DNA from: Bacillota bacterium
GTDB lineage: Bacteria > Bacillota_E > Sulfobacillia > Sulfobacillales > Sulfobacillaceae
Length of the DNA: 13,313 nt
Direction: 5' to 3'
Assembly (NCBI GenBank): GCA_021802225.1
Contig: JAKAAS010000008.1
Coordinates: forward strand, 1-13,313
This document shows positions 1 through 6,344 of this stretch, in pieces. Position numbers and translations under genes: made by a program. Numbering within the stretch: position 1 is the stretch's first letter; each line of letters begins with the position of its first letter. The notes below the pieces were generated by a model. It saw only the letters and a list, made by a program, of their open reading frames with translations. It ran no database searches and was not told the origin of the DNA.

Positions 1-1
1 T

Positions 2-619
2 GGGCGTCGGACAAAATGCCCCCCCCCCAATCCGACAAGTGCTCCTACGTTGACCGTGAACACAGGAGATGCTTCCTCGCAATTCGTGAGTGGTGTCAAT
101 GTGGCGGCTCCGGGATACTACGCCTACTGCTATGAGTACATCAACAGTTCCGGGAAATCTTTAGCGTCTCCGATTTCCGCTTTGGTGGATGTGGCGGCGG
201 GGGATTCCGTTACGATTTCTCTCCCGATTAATGTGTCTCCTGCTGTGACGGGGATTCGGATTTTCCGCAACCAGAACCCCTTCAGTTCGTCTTCCTACAC
301 CCCGCAGTACAAAGACATGCAGATTATGGGAGACTACTCCGTAGGATCGCAAACCGGCACCTTTACCTTGACCGATGAGAACAGCGACATCCCCGGCACC
401 TACGATGCCTTTATTCTGAACCGGAACAAGGGTGCGATTCACCTCGGACGCCTAGGGGAAGTCAAGAAATACGACTTGGCTCCGATTTCCATGGCGCAGT
501 GGTTCTTTACCGCATTTTTCGGGATGTTGATTGTCCCCGCGCCGCAGTTCCATGTGCGGTTAAAGAACTTGGTTGGTGGTGTATTGCCCACACAGGCCGT
601 ACCAGCCGCTTACAGCTAA
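2..619 (+). CDS. Probable major capsid protein, C-terminal part (5' truncated)
   Basis: The frame is open from the window edge to a TAA at 617-619, so the gene starts outside the window; the TTG at 50 is an internal codon. Roughly nt 101-400 encode a beta-rich Ig/Fn3-like segment (GYYAYCYEY, then TGIRIFRNQ, then TFTLTDENSDIPG). The last 50 residues (LAPISMAQWFFTAFFG, then PAPQFHVRLKNL) look like the closing strands of HK97-fold phage capsid proteins that carry such an insertion; this is recall of a family pattern, not a search. Its place at the head of a head-joint-sheath-tube-tape order fits a capsid gene, and an intrinsic terminator follows 34 nt after the stop, as is common after highly expressed capsid genes. 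A run of ten C at 19-28 makes the first few codons uncertain. Another abundant head protein is the alternative. Confidence 0.55.
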   Translation, partial: GRRTKCPPPNPTSAPTLTVNTGDASSQFVSGVNVAAPGYYAYCYEYINSSGKSLASPISALVDVAAGDSVTISLPINVSPAVTGIRIFRNQNPFSSSSYTPQYKDMQIMGDYSVGSQTGTFTLTDENSDIPGTYDAFILNRNKGAIHLGRLGEVKKYDLAPISMAQWFFTAFFGMLIVPAPQFHVRLKNLVGGVLPTQAVPAAYS

Positions 620-653
620 CCCAGAAAACACAACTGAAGACGGTATTTAATCC

Positions 654-680
654 AAGGCGGGGCCTCGCCCCGCCTTTTTT
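654..680 (+). terminator. Rho-independent terminator after the capsid gene
   Basis: A perfect 10-bp stem, AAGGCGGGGC paired with GCCCCGCCTT, closes a 3-nt loop, and its 3' arm runs into an unbroken run of six T (675-680). It lies in the 82-nt gap between the capsid gene and the next gene. It probably limits read-through from the capsid transcript; partial read-through to the genes beyond is likely because no convincing promoter is visible in the gap. Confidence 0.9.
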
Positions 681-701
681 CAGAAAGGGGATAGGCAGCC
701 C

Positions 702-1235
702 ATGTATCAGCAAGGCACTATTTCCTTGTACAATAGCACGGCGGGTGTCCTGTATGTGGGAGGCATTTCCATTGCGCCGGGAGCTACCATCAATGCCCCG
801 CTCAACGCAGTACAAACTTCCCCGAGTTTTCTCCAAAACCTGTTAACAGGGGCTTTGGTTCTCACGAATACAGTGCCGGGATATGAATGGGGAGAAAGTT
901 TTACTCTCCAATCCCCGGTTATGACTCCGTGGATCAGTGATGAATCCATCAGTTCCTCCTACACCATCCCTCAGCAACCATTTCTGGGATTGTTTAATGG
1001 AGGACGGGTGTGGGTCAATCCACACGGCGGGGATGTCACCTTGCAACTGAATACTTCCCCAGATAACGGGGCCACATGGTATCCCTTGACGGATTGGCAG
1101 GCGGGGGGATCATGGACCGTTTCGGGGACACCCCAACAAGTGCCCTTACCGGGGGGGATTCCCCAATTGCAGGGGATTCTGACACCAGCGAGTGGCACGA
1201 CTCCGACAGTCAGTGTCACTTTAAGTGCTTACTAA
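702..1235 (+). CDS. Unrecognised virion protein, 177 aa, beta-rich, almost uncharged
   Basis: ATG at 702 is preceded by AGAAAGGGG at about 682-690, a usable if slightly distant ribosome site. I do not recognise the family. The protein looks like two beta domains: residues 1 to about 60 (TISLYNSTAGVLYVGG, then SIAPGATINAPL) and a C-terminal half with TSPDNGATWYPL followed by a proline/glycine-rich end. By hand count it has no lysine, one arginine and seven acidic residues in 177, which is extraordinarily low. There is no signal peptide or membrane segment. The position directly behind the capsid gene suggests a head decoration, fibre or head-completion protein, by inference only. Confidence 0.7.
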   Translation: MYQQGTISLYNSTAGVLYVGGISIAPGATINAPLNAVQTSPSFLQNLLTGALVLTNTVPGYEWGESFTLQSPVMTPWISDESISSSYTIPQQPFLGLFNGGRVWVNPHGGDVTLQLNTSPDNGATWYPLTDWQAGGSWTVSGTPQQVPLPGGIPQLQGILTPASGTTPTVSVTLSAY

Positions 1236-1253
1236 TGAAAGGACGATTTGTTC

Positions 1254-1625
1254 ATGGCGAACACGGGTATTGTTTCGAACACGACAGAACCCTTATATTC
1301 CCAAAACACGATTGCCGACCACGCTCCGGGCACGTCGACTCCGTTTAACTTAAATCCGGGAACCGTGATTAATAACCCGAATATGTTTGGGGCGGCTTCG
1401 GTGCGTCATGCCACGCTCAGTTGCCAGATTACGGCCACGGGGACTCAACAGAGTTTCGCGCACAATCTGACGGATGTGAATGGCAATCCGATTGCCCCGA
1501 CCGATTATACGATTCTTTCGCAGCAAGGTGAAGTCTGGCGGACGCAACAAGCGGATACGACCAATGTGTATTTGACTTCCCCTGCGTTGGCCTCCAACAC
1601 CGTGGTCTTGCTCCTGAAATATTAA
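1254..1625 (+). CDS. Unrecognised small virion protein, 123 aa
   Basis: I chose ATG 1254 (MANTGIVSN) over the in-frame TTG at 1248 because AAAGGA at 1238-1243 is 10 nt from the ATG but only 4 nt from the TTG. No family is recognised. The protein is rich in Thr, Asn, Ser and Gln, has few charged residues (about nine in 123), and ends in a hydrophobic strand (TVVLLLKY). The middle, with FAHNLTDVNGNPIAPTDY, reads like a beta-sandwich. It starts 18 nt after the previous gene and shares its composition, so a virion surface or head-decoration role is a reasonable guess from context. Confidence 0.7.
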   Translation: MANTGIVSNTTEPLYSQNTIADHAPGTSTPFNLNPGTVINNPNMFGAASVRHATLSCQITATGTQQSFAHNLTDVNGNPIAPTDYTILSQQGEVWRTQQADTTNVYLTSPALASNTVVLLLKY

Positions 1626-1647
1626 TCAAGCGGCGGGGGGTTAATCA

Positions 1648-2178
1648 ATGAACCTGTATCAAGCCGCCAAAAATCCCGATAACCACTTCCGCACTCTTCC
1701 GAATGCCGACCCTCAAACTCGCGATCAAACCTCCTATAATGCCTATCCCGCTCTGTTTGGGATGCCGACCGAAGGGTTTCGGCAGGTCGAGCATTGGGGG
1801 GCTCAATTTCGTAACCTGTGGGCCATTAACCCGGTGTCTGGCACGCTGCCCGTGTCGGGCACTACCCCGATTACGCTGACGTGGAATTACGGGGCCAACG
1901 TCTTGCCGGATCAGGGCTACCTTCTCGCATGGAATGGATCGGATGTGTCGGTGAGTTTATCCCCCGCATGGAGTGTCACGGTGGGGGGAACCACTTACAC
2001 CATTCCCTTAGCCGATTTTGGGACCGTGACCCTTGATGCGGGGAGTGGTACTCGTGCAGTGATTGCTGCTCCTATTGGGGGAGACGGAGGGACTATTGGG
2101 AACTGCATTTGGACGGTGACGCCTAGTGCAGCCCCGAGTGCAAGTGCGACAGTCTGGCTCGGATTATTGTTTTGGTAA
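1648..2178 (+). CDS. Unrecognised virion protein, 176 aa, with beta-rich C-terminal domain
   Basis: ATG 1648 follows a G-rich ribosome site (GGCGGGGGG at 1632-1640). Residues 1 to about 60 are more polar and Arg-containing (NPDNHFRTLPNADPQTRD). From about residue 65 the chain becomes a beta-type domain with alternating Thr/Val strands (TTPITLTWNYG, then WSVTVGGTTYTIPL) and ends in a hydrophobic strand, WLGLLFW. There is no recognisable catalytic motif. It is the last gene of the capsid-proximal cluster and is followed 6 nt later by an intrinsic terminator. Possible roles are head decoration or a short attachment protein; neither can be shown from the sequence. Confidence 0.7.
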   Translation: MNLYQAAKNPDNHFRTLPNADPQTRDQTSYNAYPALFGMPTEGFRQVEHWGAQFRNLWAINPVSGTLPVSGTTPITLTWNYGANVLPDQGYLLAWNGSDVSVSLSPAWSVTVGGTTYTIPLADFGTVTLDAGSGTRAVIAAPIGGDGGTIGNCIWTVTPSAAPSASATVWLGLLFW

Positions 2179-2184
2179 AGAATG

Positions 2185-2216
2185 CCCCGCCCGATCATTG
2201 GGGCGGGGATTTTTTG
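2185..2216 (+). terminator. Rho-independent terminator after the 176-aa gene
   Basis: An 8-bp GC stem (CCCCGCCC paired with GGGCGGGG) closes an 8-nt loop and is followed by ATTTTTT. It sits between the stop at 2176-2178 and the ribosome site of the next gene. Together with the terminator at 654-680 it isolates the three small capsid-proximal genes as one transcriptional segment. Confidence 0.88.
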
Positions 2217-2231
2217 ATTTGAGGGGTTAAC

Positions 2232-3596
2232 ATGGGATTTTCTCCGGAAGAATGGGCCAAACAGCGCTTAGGGCCACAAGGGATGCAAGCTCGGTACAAT
2301 CCATTGCCTCCGATTAACGGGGACCAACGGCAGTGGGCCATTAACGAAGTCAAATCTCGCTATGGACCCAAGGATCTTCAAGCGGTGGTCGGCGGGGGGA
2401 TCTCTCAAGGCAACATTCCGCAAGTGGGGTATGTCAATTCCACTAATGAACCGTTAGACAATCAGAGTTATCCGATGCCCCCGCGGGGGGATGGATCTCC
2501 CGTCTCGATGACGGGAGCCACAGCCGAATATATGAGTCAGCAAACGGGACACCCGTCCCATGTCGGCACCGGCTTTGTCACGGCGGATACGGAACCTTTG
2601 ACGGCGACGCCCACCCAATCCATCCAACAGCAAATTATCCAAGGGACATTCTTCCAGTTCCCCGAGGAACCGGACCCGTCCGGGGAAATTTGGGGCACCA
2701 TTGGCGAAGGGCCTAATGGGTACAACTGGAATATCAATGGGAGTCCCCTCTATAACCCCTATGTGCCGGGATGGTTTGCGGATCAGCCTCCGGTATTGAA
2801 TTTTCCCCCCGCGTTTTCCGAAAGTCAGTTTCGGGCGCGACATTTGTTTGGCTTTGACTCCCTGATTAGCCGATGGCCGGATTGGTTGAGCGTTTATCAG
2901 CACTTTTACGGGCAGGCGTTGGATGCGGTGGAAGCCGATTTTGGGGGATTTATTTATCCCAGGGTAATTTTGACGGATGCCTTGGCGAGGGGCTTCAATC
3001 CCGGCGTCGATTTCGACCTCGAAGAACGAGAATACGACTTCAATGCGTCGGATTTTTACCATTGGGGCTGGATGAATTTACGGTATGGCCCCGTGATGGC
3101 GATTCTCAATATGAATATGGTCTATCCGACGGGACAGATGATTATGCAGTTCCCCCCCGCGTGGATTAAGCCCCAGATGCTCAGTGGACAAATCCGTCTG
3201 GTCCCCCCGCAGGGCGCGATTTCCGAAGTCGTGTTGGGGCCTGGGGGCTATATGGTGATGCTAGTCGGAGGTACCCTCACGGATATGCCCGCCTTAATCT
3301 TTGTAGATTATATTGCCGGGATGTGGCCCATCCCCGCCCAACTCATTCGAGCTATTGAACTCCGTCTGGCTTTGATGGTCTTCCCGGTGCTGTCTGATGC
3401 CATTGCCAAAGGCCGGGCCGATGTGATGACGACCGTGGATAATGTGCATTACAAGCAGTTATTTACCACCCGATCTGACGTCCAAGGACTGACTGGGCGG
3501 ATGACGCGCTACCTGCAAGAGTATGGTCAAATCTTACGCAATGCCCGCGCACGGTATTTGGGATCGGCGCAAGCGCATAAGTTGACTGCCTTATAG
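2232..3596 (+). CDS. Unrecognised virion protein, 454 aa, possible head/neck protein
   Basis: ATG 2232 has GAGGGG 5 nt upstream. Residues 1 to about 140 are polar, Gly/Pro/Gln-rich and probably flexible; residues about 140-200 are aromatic and proline-rich (FFQFPEEPDPSGE, then NPYVPGWFADQPPVLNFPP). The C-terminal 250 residues look compact: a mixed domain with HWGWMNLRYGPVMAILNMN, then hydrophobic helices (PAQLIRAIELRLALMVFP) and a final amphipathic helix rich in Arg (LQEYGQILRNARARYLG). No enzyme motif is visible. It lies between the head genes and the head-tail joining genes, where phages of this layout often have a neck or connector protein, so that role is inferred from position. A terminator precedes it and a long hairpin follows it, so it may be regulated on its own. 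Confidence 0.75.
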   Translation: MGFSPEEWAKQRLGPQGMQARYNPLPPINGDQRQWAINEVKSRYGPKDLQAVVGGGISQGNIPQVGYVNSTNEPLDNQSYPMPPRGDGSPVSMTGATAEYMSQQTGHPSHVGTGFVTADTEPLTATPTQSIQQQIIQGTFFQFPEEPDPSGEIWGTIGEGPNGYNWNINGSPLYNPYVPGWFADQPPVLNFPPAFSESQFRARHLFGFDSLISRWPDWLSVYQHFYGQALDAVEADFGGFIYPRVILTDALARGFNPGVDFDLEEREYDFNASDFYHWGWMNLRYGPVMAILNMNMVYPTGQMIMQFPPAWIKPQMLSGQIRLVPPQGAISEVVLGPGGYMVMLVGGTLTDMPALIFVDYIAGMWPIPAQLIRAIELRLALMVFPVLSDAIAKGRADVMTTVDNVHYKQLFTTRSDVQGLTGRMTRYLQEYGQILRNARARYLGSAQAHKLTAL

Positions 3597-3601
3597 AAGA
3601 C

Positions 3602-3630
3602 TTTCCCCCGCCGAATTGCGGCGGGGGAAA
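3602..3630 (+). terminator. Strong perfect hairpin without a T tract (putative terminator or RNA end)
   Basis: TTTCCCCCGCCG at 3602-3613 pairs perfectly over 12 bp with CGGCGGGGGAAA at 3619-3630 around a 5-nt loop. It begins 6 nt after the stop of the 454-aa gene. No run of T follows on either strand, so it is not a classical intrinsic terminator; it could stabilise an RNA 3' end, act as a processing site, or pause polymerase. A weaker hairpin occupies the equivalent place at 9631-9669 before the second copy of the repeat. Confidence 0.6.
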
Positions 3631-3635
3631 CACCA

Positions 3636-3794
3636 CAGAGCAAACGTATACACGGATTGTTGAGTTAACATTGTCCCAATTAAGTGTCTGCCCTGGCATC
3701 GGGCGGGGGGTATACGTGGATAAATAAGTAAATACGTGGTCATTTAAGTCCTCCCCGCTCGGTGTCAGACCAGATTCATGACAAACCCATTGTA
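3636..3794 (+). repeat. Structured intergenic repeat, copy A
   Basis: This non-coding block is about 80% identical by hand alignment to 9670-9829. Conserved blocks include CAGAGCAAACGTATAC, TTGAGTTAACA, ATTAAGT, TCTGCCCTGGCA, TATACGT and a 21-nt block around CCTCCCCGCTCGG, and they alternate with variable blocks of equal length. Possible pairings are ACGTATAC (3644-3651) with GTATACGT, GCCC with GGGC around TGGCATC, GCGGGG with the downstream CCCCGC, and TGTCA with TGACA near the 3' end. All reading frames are broken by stops. No convincing sigma-70 promoter was found in it. It may be a regulatory RNA, an mRNA leader or an operator region; strand is assigned only by the direction of neighbouring genes. 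Confidence 0.75.
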
Positions 3795-3906
3795 TTTGAA
3801 AAGAGTCCCCTTGTCAACTCAATTCTCTCTATATTTTTTATGAGGTGGCGGGGAAGAATCTCCCCCCCAAACCCCTAGAGTATTCGTCAAAGGATGTTGA
3901 TCACTG
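3795..3906 (+). other. AT-rich leader before the head-tail joining genes
   Basis: This stretch holds no gene. It contains an AT-rich patch (TATATTTTTTA around 3830-3840) downstream of a TTGTCA at 3811-3816, but the spacing to any -10-like hexamer is poor, so no promoter is called. AAAGGA at 3889-3894 serves as a somewhat distant ribosome site, 12 nt before ATG 3907. A GTCAAC and an ATCACTGA occur here and also in the equivalent leader after copy B, so limited similarity continues beyond the repeat itself. Confidence 0.4.
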
Positions 3907-4212
3907 ATGTTAAAAATTACGGCTGCCGTGAATGAACGCGGCCAACGCATGCCGGTCTGTAACTACGACAAACGCCCCCATGTCTTTGTGGAATGGATTG
4001 ATCGCAATGGGTGGGTCTGCGAACGGTGTGGCGCTTTCCTCGAAGAAGTAGATGCCCCCCGCGCAGAATCTCCCCGTATTCGGATTGAATCGAATGGAAC
4101 ACCCGAGACCACAACCGTCTGGTTAGATGGGGTGAATCAAGATTTGAAAGCGATTATGTTTCATGCTTCAGCCTTAGAACCGGAAGCGATATGGAAACTG
4201 GAGTTGATTTAA
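3907..4212 (+). CDS. Small protein with Cys/His cluster, head-tail joining region (101 aa)
   Basis: ATG 3907 is the first usable start; an in-frame stop lies just upstream at 3898-3900. Cys18, His25, Cys38 and Cys41 (VCNYDKRPH, then WVCERCG) form a plausible zinc-binding knuckle. The C-terminal 45 residues (IRIESNGTPETTTVWLDG, then FHASALEPEAIWKLEL) look like the short beta-type domain found in many phage structural-region hypotheticals. It is the first gene after the structured repeat and heads a run of closely spaced genes, so it may be the first cistron of the joint/tail operon. Function unknown. Confidence 0.7.
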   Translation: MLKITAAVNERGQRMPVCNYDKRPHVFVEWIDRNGWVCERCGAFLEEVDAPRAESPRIRIESNGTPETTTVWLDGVNQDLKAIMFHASALEPEAIWKLELI

Positions 4213-4383
4213 TTGAAGTTCTCCCCCCGCGATATTCGTAAGGCCATGTGGGTCCAACCGCAACAGGCGGGGTGCGACTCCACTTTACTGTTAGACCCCC
4301 CGCGTTGTGCTCTGTGTACTGCTCATAAAACGTGGAAAGACACCCACTGGGTCTGTTTAGACTGCTTTCCTGAGGAAGAGTAA
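4213..4383 (+). CDS. Tiny zinc-ribbon protein, 56 aa, TTG start
   Basis: TTG 4213 begins on the base after the previous gene's TAA, with TGGAG at 4199-4203, 9 nt upstream, as ribosome site; translational coupling is likely. An internal ATG at 4246 would give 45 residues but has no ribosome site. The protein has two CxxC knuckles (RCALCTAH at Cys32/Cys35 and WVCLDCFPEEE at Cys48/Cys51) 12 residues apart, a standard zinc-ribbon spacing, and an acidic tail. No known family is assigned. A role as a small structural or assembly protein is inferred from context. The regular CxxC spacing and operon fit argue that it is a real gene despite its size. Confidence 0.72.
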   Translation: MKFSPRDIRKAMWVQPQQAGCDSTLLLDPPRCALCTAHKTWKDTHWVCLDCFPEEE

Positions 4384-4389
4384 CCCGGC

Positions 4390-5103
4390 ATGGCAATTCG
4401 GGAGTGGTTTTCGGGAGATGATTTTGGAGCCCTGGTCGATATTGGCGGACAGGCAGTATGGTGGGTTCCCGCCCGACCTTGCAGTTGCTATGCGCATTAC
4501 GAAGGACAACCGATTCGGGCAGCGACATTAGACCCCAACTGTAAGCGTCACGACGAAGCGGGCTATCAATATCTCCCCGCGCAATGGATTACCGGGTCGG
4601 TCATGCAGCGTATGGAACAATTGATCTCGTGGGATCAGACGGGCATGGAAGTGCAAGGGCGAGCGACGTGGCTTGTCTTCCCACGCCAGCAAGATGGTTC
4701 GGTGAATCCGGCCTACAGTCAGGTCAGTGACCATGATTTGATTATCGCTGTGGAAGCCTTAGCCACCCTGACCGATCCGGTACCGGTGGGCCAAACGCGT
4801 TTGTCGCGTCCGATTATGGCTATCGAATCGATGGCATTAGATGGGAGCACGGTAGACCCAGGACTGTATACTGTCGCAGCGGGGGAAATCCAATGGTCTC
4901 CTCCTCTTCTCGGGTATCAAGGGCACACGGTCTCCCTGACATGGCGGTACGCTCCGGTGTATACGTTGCTGACTGCCCTCCCCGAAATGCGGGTGTTTGC
5001 CGAACAGGAATGGCCTCGGCAAATTACGCTCCAAGAGCGGACCTTGATGGGGGCCGATATGTGGCAAGCATTAGCAGGGAAAGTGCCGGGATGGGAGTGG
5101 TAG
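4390..5103 (+). CDS. Probable head-tail joining (adaptor/neck) protein, 237 aa
   Basis: ATG 4390 follows GAGGAAG at 4372-4378 in the end of the previous gene. An N-terminal Cys/His cluster (Cys31, Cys33, Cys51, His54, followed by GYQYLP) resembles the metal-binding insertion of some phage joint proteins, where the usual pattern is two cysteine pairs before a Gly-Tyr; here the last position is His. The C-terminal part (VSLTWRYAPVYTLL, then LPEMRVF, then WPRQITLQERT) has the feel of virion proteins found between capsid and sheath genes, with a Tyr-x-x-x-P-x-Tyr-like strand and an 'LPE.R' turn. The assignment rests on this resemblance and on order; no search was possible. A 3-nt gap separates it from the next gene. 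Confidence 0.6.
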   Translation: MAIREWFSGDDFGALVDIGGQAVWWVPARPCSCYAHYEGQPIRAATLDPNCKRHDEAGYQYLPAQWITGSVMQRMEQLISWDQTGMEVQGRATWLVFPRQQDGSVNPAYSQVSDHDLIIAVEALATLTDPVPVGQTRLSRPIMAIESMALDGSTVDPGLYTVAAGEIQWSPPLLGYQGHTVSLTWRYAPVYTLLTALPEMRVFAEQEWPRQITLQERTLMGADMWQALAGKVPGWEW

Positions 5104-5106
5104 TCC

Positions 5107-5712
5107 ATGCACGCTACCTTAGAGGGGGCATTCTCCACGCAAGAAGCATCTCAAGTCGGTACGGATGTGCTGACCTATATGCTGACCACCGTCGCAGAAA
5201 CCTTTGGTCATGCGGATATTGCGTTGCAGAGTCACTTAGCCCCCGTGGAACAGAATGGATCCGAAGTGATCTTGAATGCGCGATCTGATCAGTTGACGGA
5301 CACCGCCGAATTGCCCTATATGGCGCGAGCCGGAAAACCCTTAGCTGAAATGTTGCTCAATGGGCAAGAGACGAAAACGGTGTATATTCCTTCCCCGCCG
5401 AATCCGCAAAACAACCCGAATATGGGCAAATACCTCACGATGGCGGGATTGTTGTGGAATGCCGGGCAACAACCCCCACCCGAATTGTACCAAACCATGC
5501 CGGGAAGCAATCAGACCGCTTACCACTGGAAAAATACGGGGGCGTCGCCTTTTCGGTTTATTTCCCGCGAATCTGTGGCAGCGAATCCGGCGGCATGGTG
5601 GACCAAGCCGGTGTTTGATTATGTGAGTTTTCCGGGGGGACAATGGGGCCTGTTTGCGCAGATTGAACACCTCTTTGGAGAAAGTAAAATCGGCGGGGGG
5701 AATCTCATCTAA
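5107..5712 (+). CDS. Head-tail joining region protein, 201 aa, unrecognised
   Basis: ATG 5107 has GGGAG at 5093-5097. The N-terminal third is helical (SQVGTDVLTYMLTTVAETFG), the middle is proline/asparagine-rich (VYIPSPPNPQNNPNMG), and the C-terminal part is aromatic (SPFRFISRESVAANP, then FDYVSFPGGQWGLFAQIEHLFG). No motif identifies it. It is third from the sheath and overlaps the next gene by one base. Phages of this order normally have a neck or tail-completion protein here; that is inference from gene order only. Confidence 0.65.
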   Translation: MHATLEGAFSTQEASQVGTDVLTYMLTTVAETFGHADIALQSHLAPVEQNGSEVILNARSDQLTDTAELPYMARAGKPLAEMLLNGQETKTVYIPSPPNPQNNPNMGKYLTMAGLLWNAGQQPPPELYQTMPGSNQTAYHWKNTGASPFRFISRESVAANPAAWWTKPVFDYVSFPGGQWGLFAQIEHLFGESKIGGGNLI

Positions 5713-6305
5713 TGCTCACTACCATCCTTTCCTCGATTCTTCCGGAGATGTACCGTCAAGCGGGGTATTTGATTCAGGATCCCCCCGCCGAAGTGCAATC
5801 CACAGATCCGGCTATGATTACTGTCATTCGGGGATTCGGCACCGAGATTGTGGATCGCCCCGTGATGGCGATTAATCGCAGTGGGGGAGTCCCTCAAAGT
5901 TTTTGGTGGCTTGGGAATATGGGACAAACCAACAACGGCGAACCCGTGCAACTCTCTTACTGGCACGATGAAGCCCAAGTCGTGTTTGAGGTCCCCCAAT
6001 CCAGCGGCGGGGAAGTCTTTCTGGATCAACTGGTGCAAACCTACATGCAAACCCTCACGGAAAATTACAACGTGTTAGTGCAGCCTCCCCCCGCCGGTTA
6101 TGGTCTGTACTTCCCCCATTGGAGCGCGGGGGGAATCACCGAAACCACTCAACAACCGGGAGGCCACTTGATGGTCCGATCCGTGTGTACCTTCTCTGCA
6201 ACGGTCCCCGTAGCGGGAATCCCAGAAACCGATGCCCGTACCCGGATTGACCGGTTCGAGTTGATTATTGCCCCGCTCTCCAACGCCCAACTCACAACGC
6301 CTTAA
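5712..6305 (+). CDS. Possible tail terminator/completion protein, 197 aa
   Basis: The start ATG shares its A with the TAA of the previous gene (TAATG), a strong sign of translational coupling. The start region is hydrophobic and helical (LTTILSSILPEMYRQAG), and the rest mixes beta strands with VDRPVMAINRSGG, a long helix (FLDQLVQTYMQTLTENYNVL) and a C-terminal strand pair ending in IDRFELIIAPL. No family is recognised with certainty. It lies just before the sheath gene, the usual place of a tail terminator or sheath-completion protein, which is the basis of the call. It could equally be a second neck protein. Confidence 0.6.
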   Translation: MLTTILSSILPEMYRQAGYLIQDPPAEVQSTDPAMITVIRGFGTEIVDRPVMAINRSGGVPQSFWWLGNMGQTNNGEPVQLSYWHDEAQVVFEVPQSSGGEVFLDQLVQTYMQTLTENYNVLVQPPPAGYGLYFPHWSAGGITETTQQPGGHLMVRSVCTFSATVPVAGIPETDARTRIDRFELIIAPLSNAQLTTP

Positions 6306-6344
6306 GTGGTTCTGTGTGTATTTCAAAGAGAAAGGATTACCCTA

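Noticed and set aside
2454..3062. A 202-codon minus-strand frame inside the 454-aa gene.
   Set aside because: It is an Arg/Gly/Pro-rich shadow of the real + strand gene, with no ribosome site and no recognisable domain.
3463..3699. Minus-strand frame across copy A starting MPGQTLNWDN, with a look-alike MPGQILNRTC on the minus strand of copy B (9527-9733).
   Set aside because: The likeness follows from the nucleotide repeat. Outside it the peptides diverge and run antisense through known genes, there is no ribosome site, and amino acid changes are as frequent as base changes.
3636..3794. Copies A and B as a mobile element, group I/II intron or CRISPR repeat pair.
   Set aside because: There is no target duplication, no encoded enzyme, no intron domain V or P7-like core that I can see, and only two copies 6 kb apart.
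3796..3840. Possible sigma-70 promoter (TTGAAA or TTGTCA with AT-rich -10 regions) downstream of copy A.
   Set aside because: Spacers of 13-15 or weak -10 matches only; the equivalent region after copy B does not share the hexamers at matching positions.
4893..5288. A 131-codon + strand frame overlapping the joint protein and the next gene.
   Set aside because: It spans two well-supported genes in another phase, is Arg/Ser-rich and lacks a ribosome site.
6306..6344. GTG at 6306 as the start of the sheath gene.
   Set aside because: It touches the previous stop, has no ribosome site of its own, and adds 13 residues before a typical sheath N-terminus that has its own well-spaced AAAGGA and ATG at 6345.
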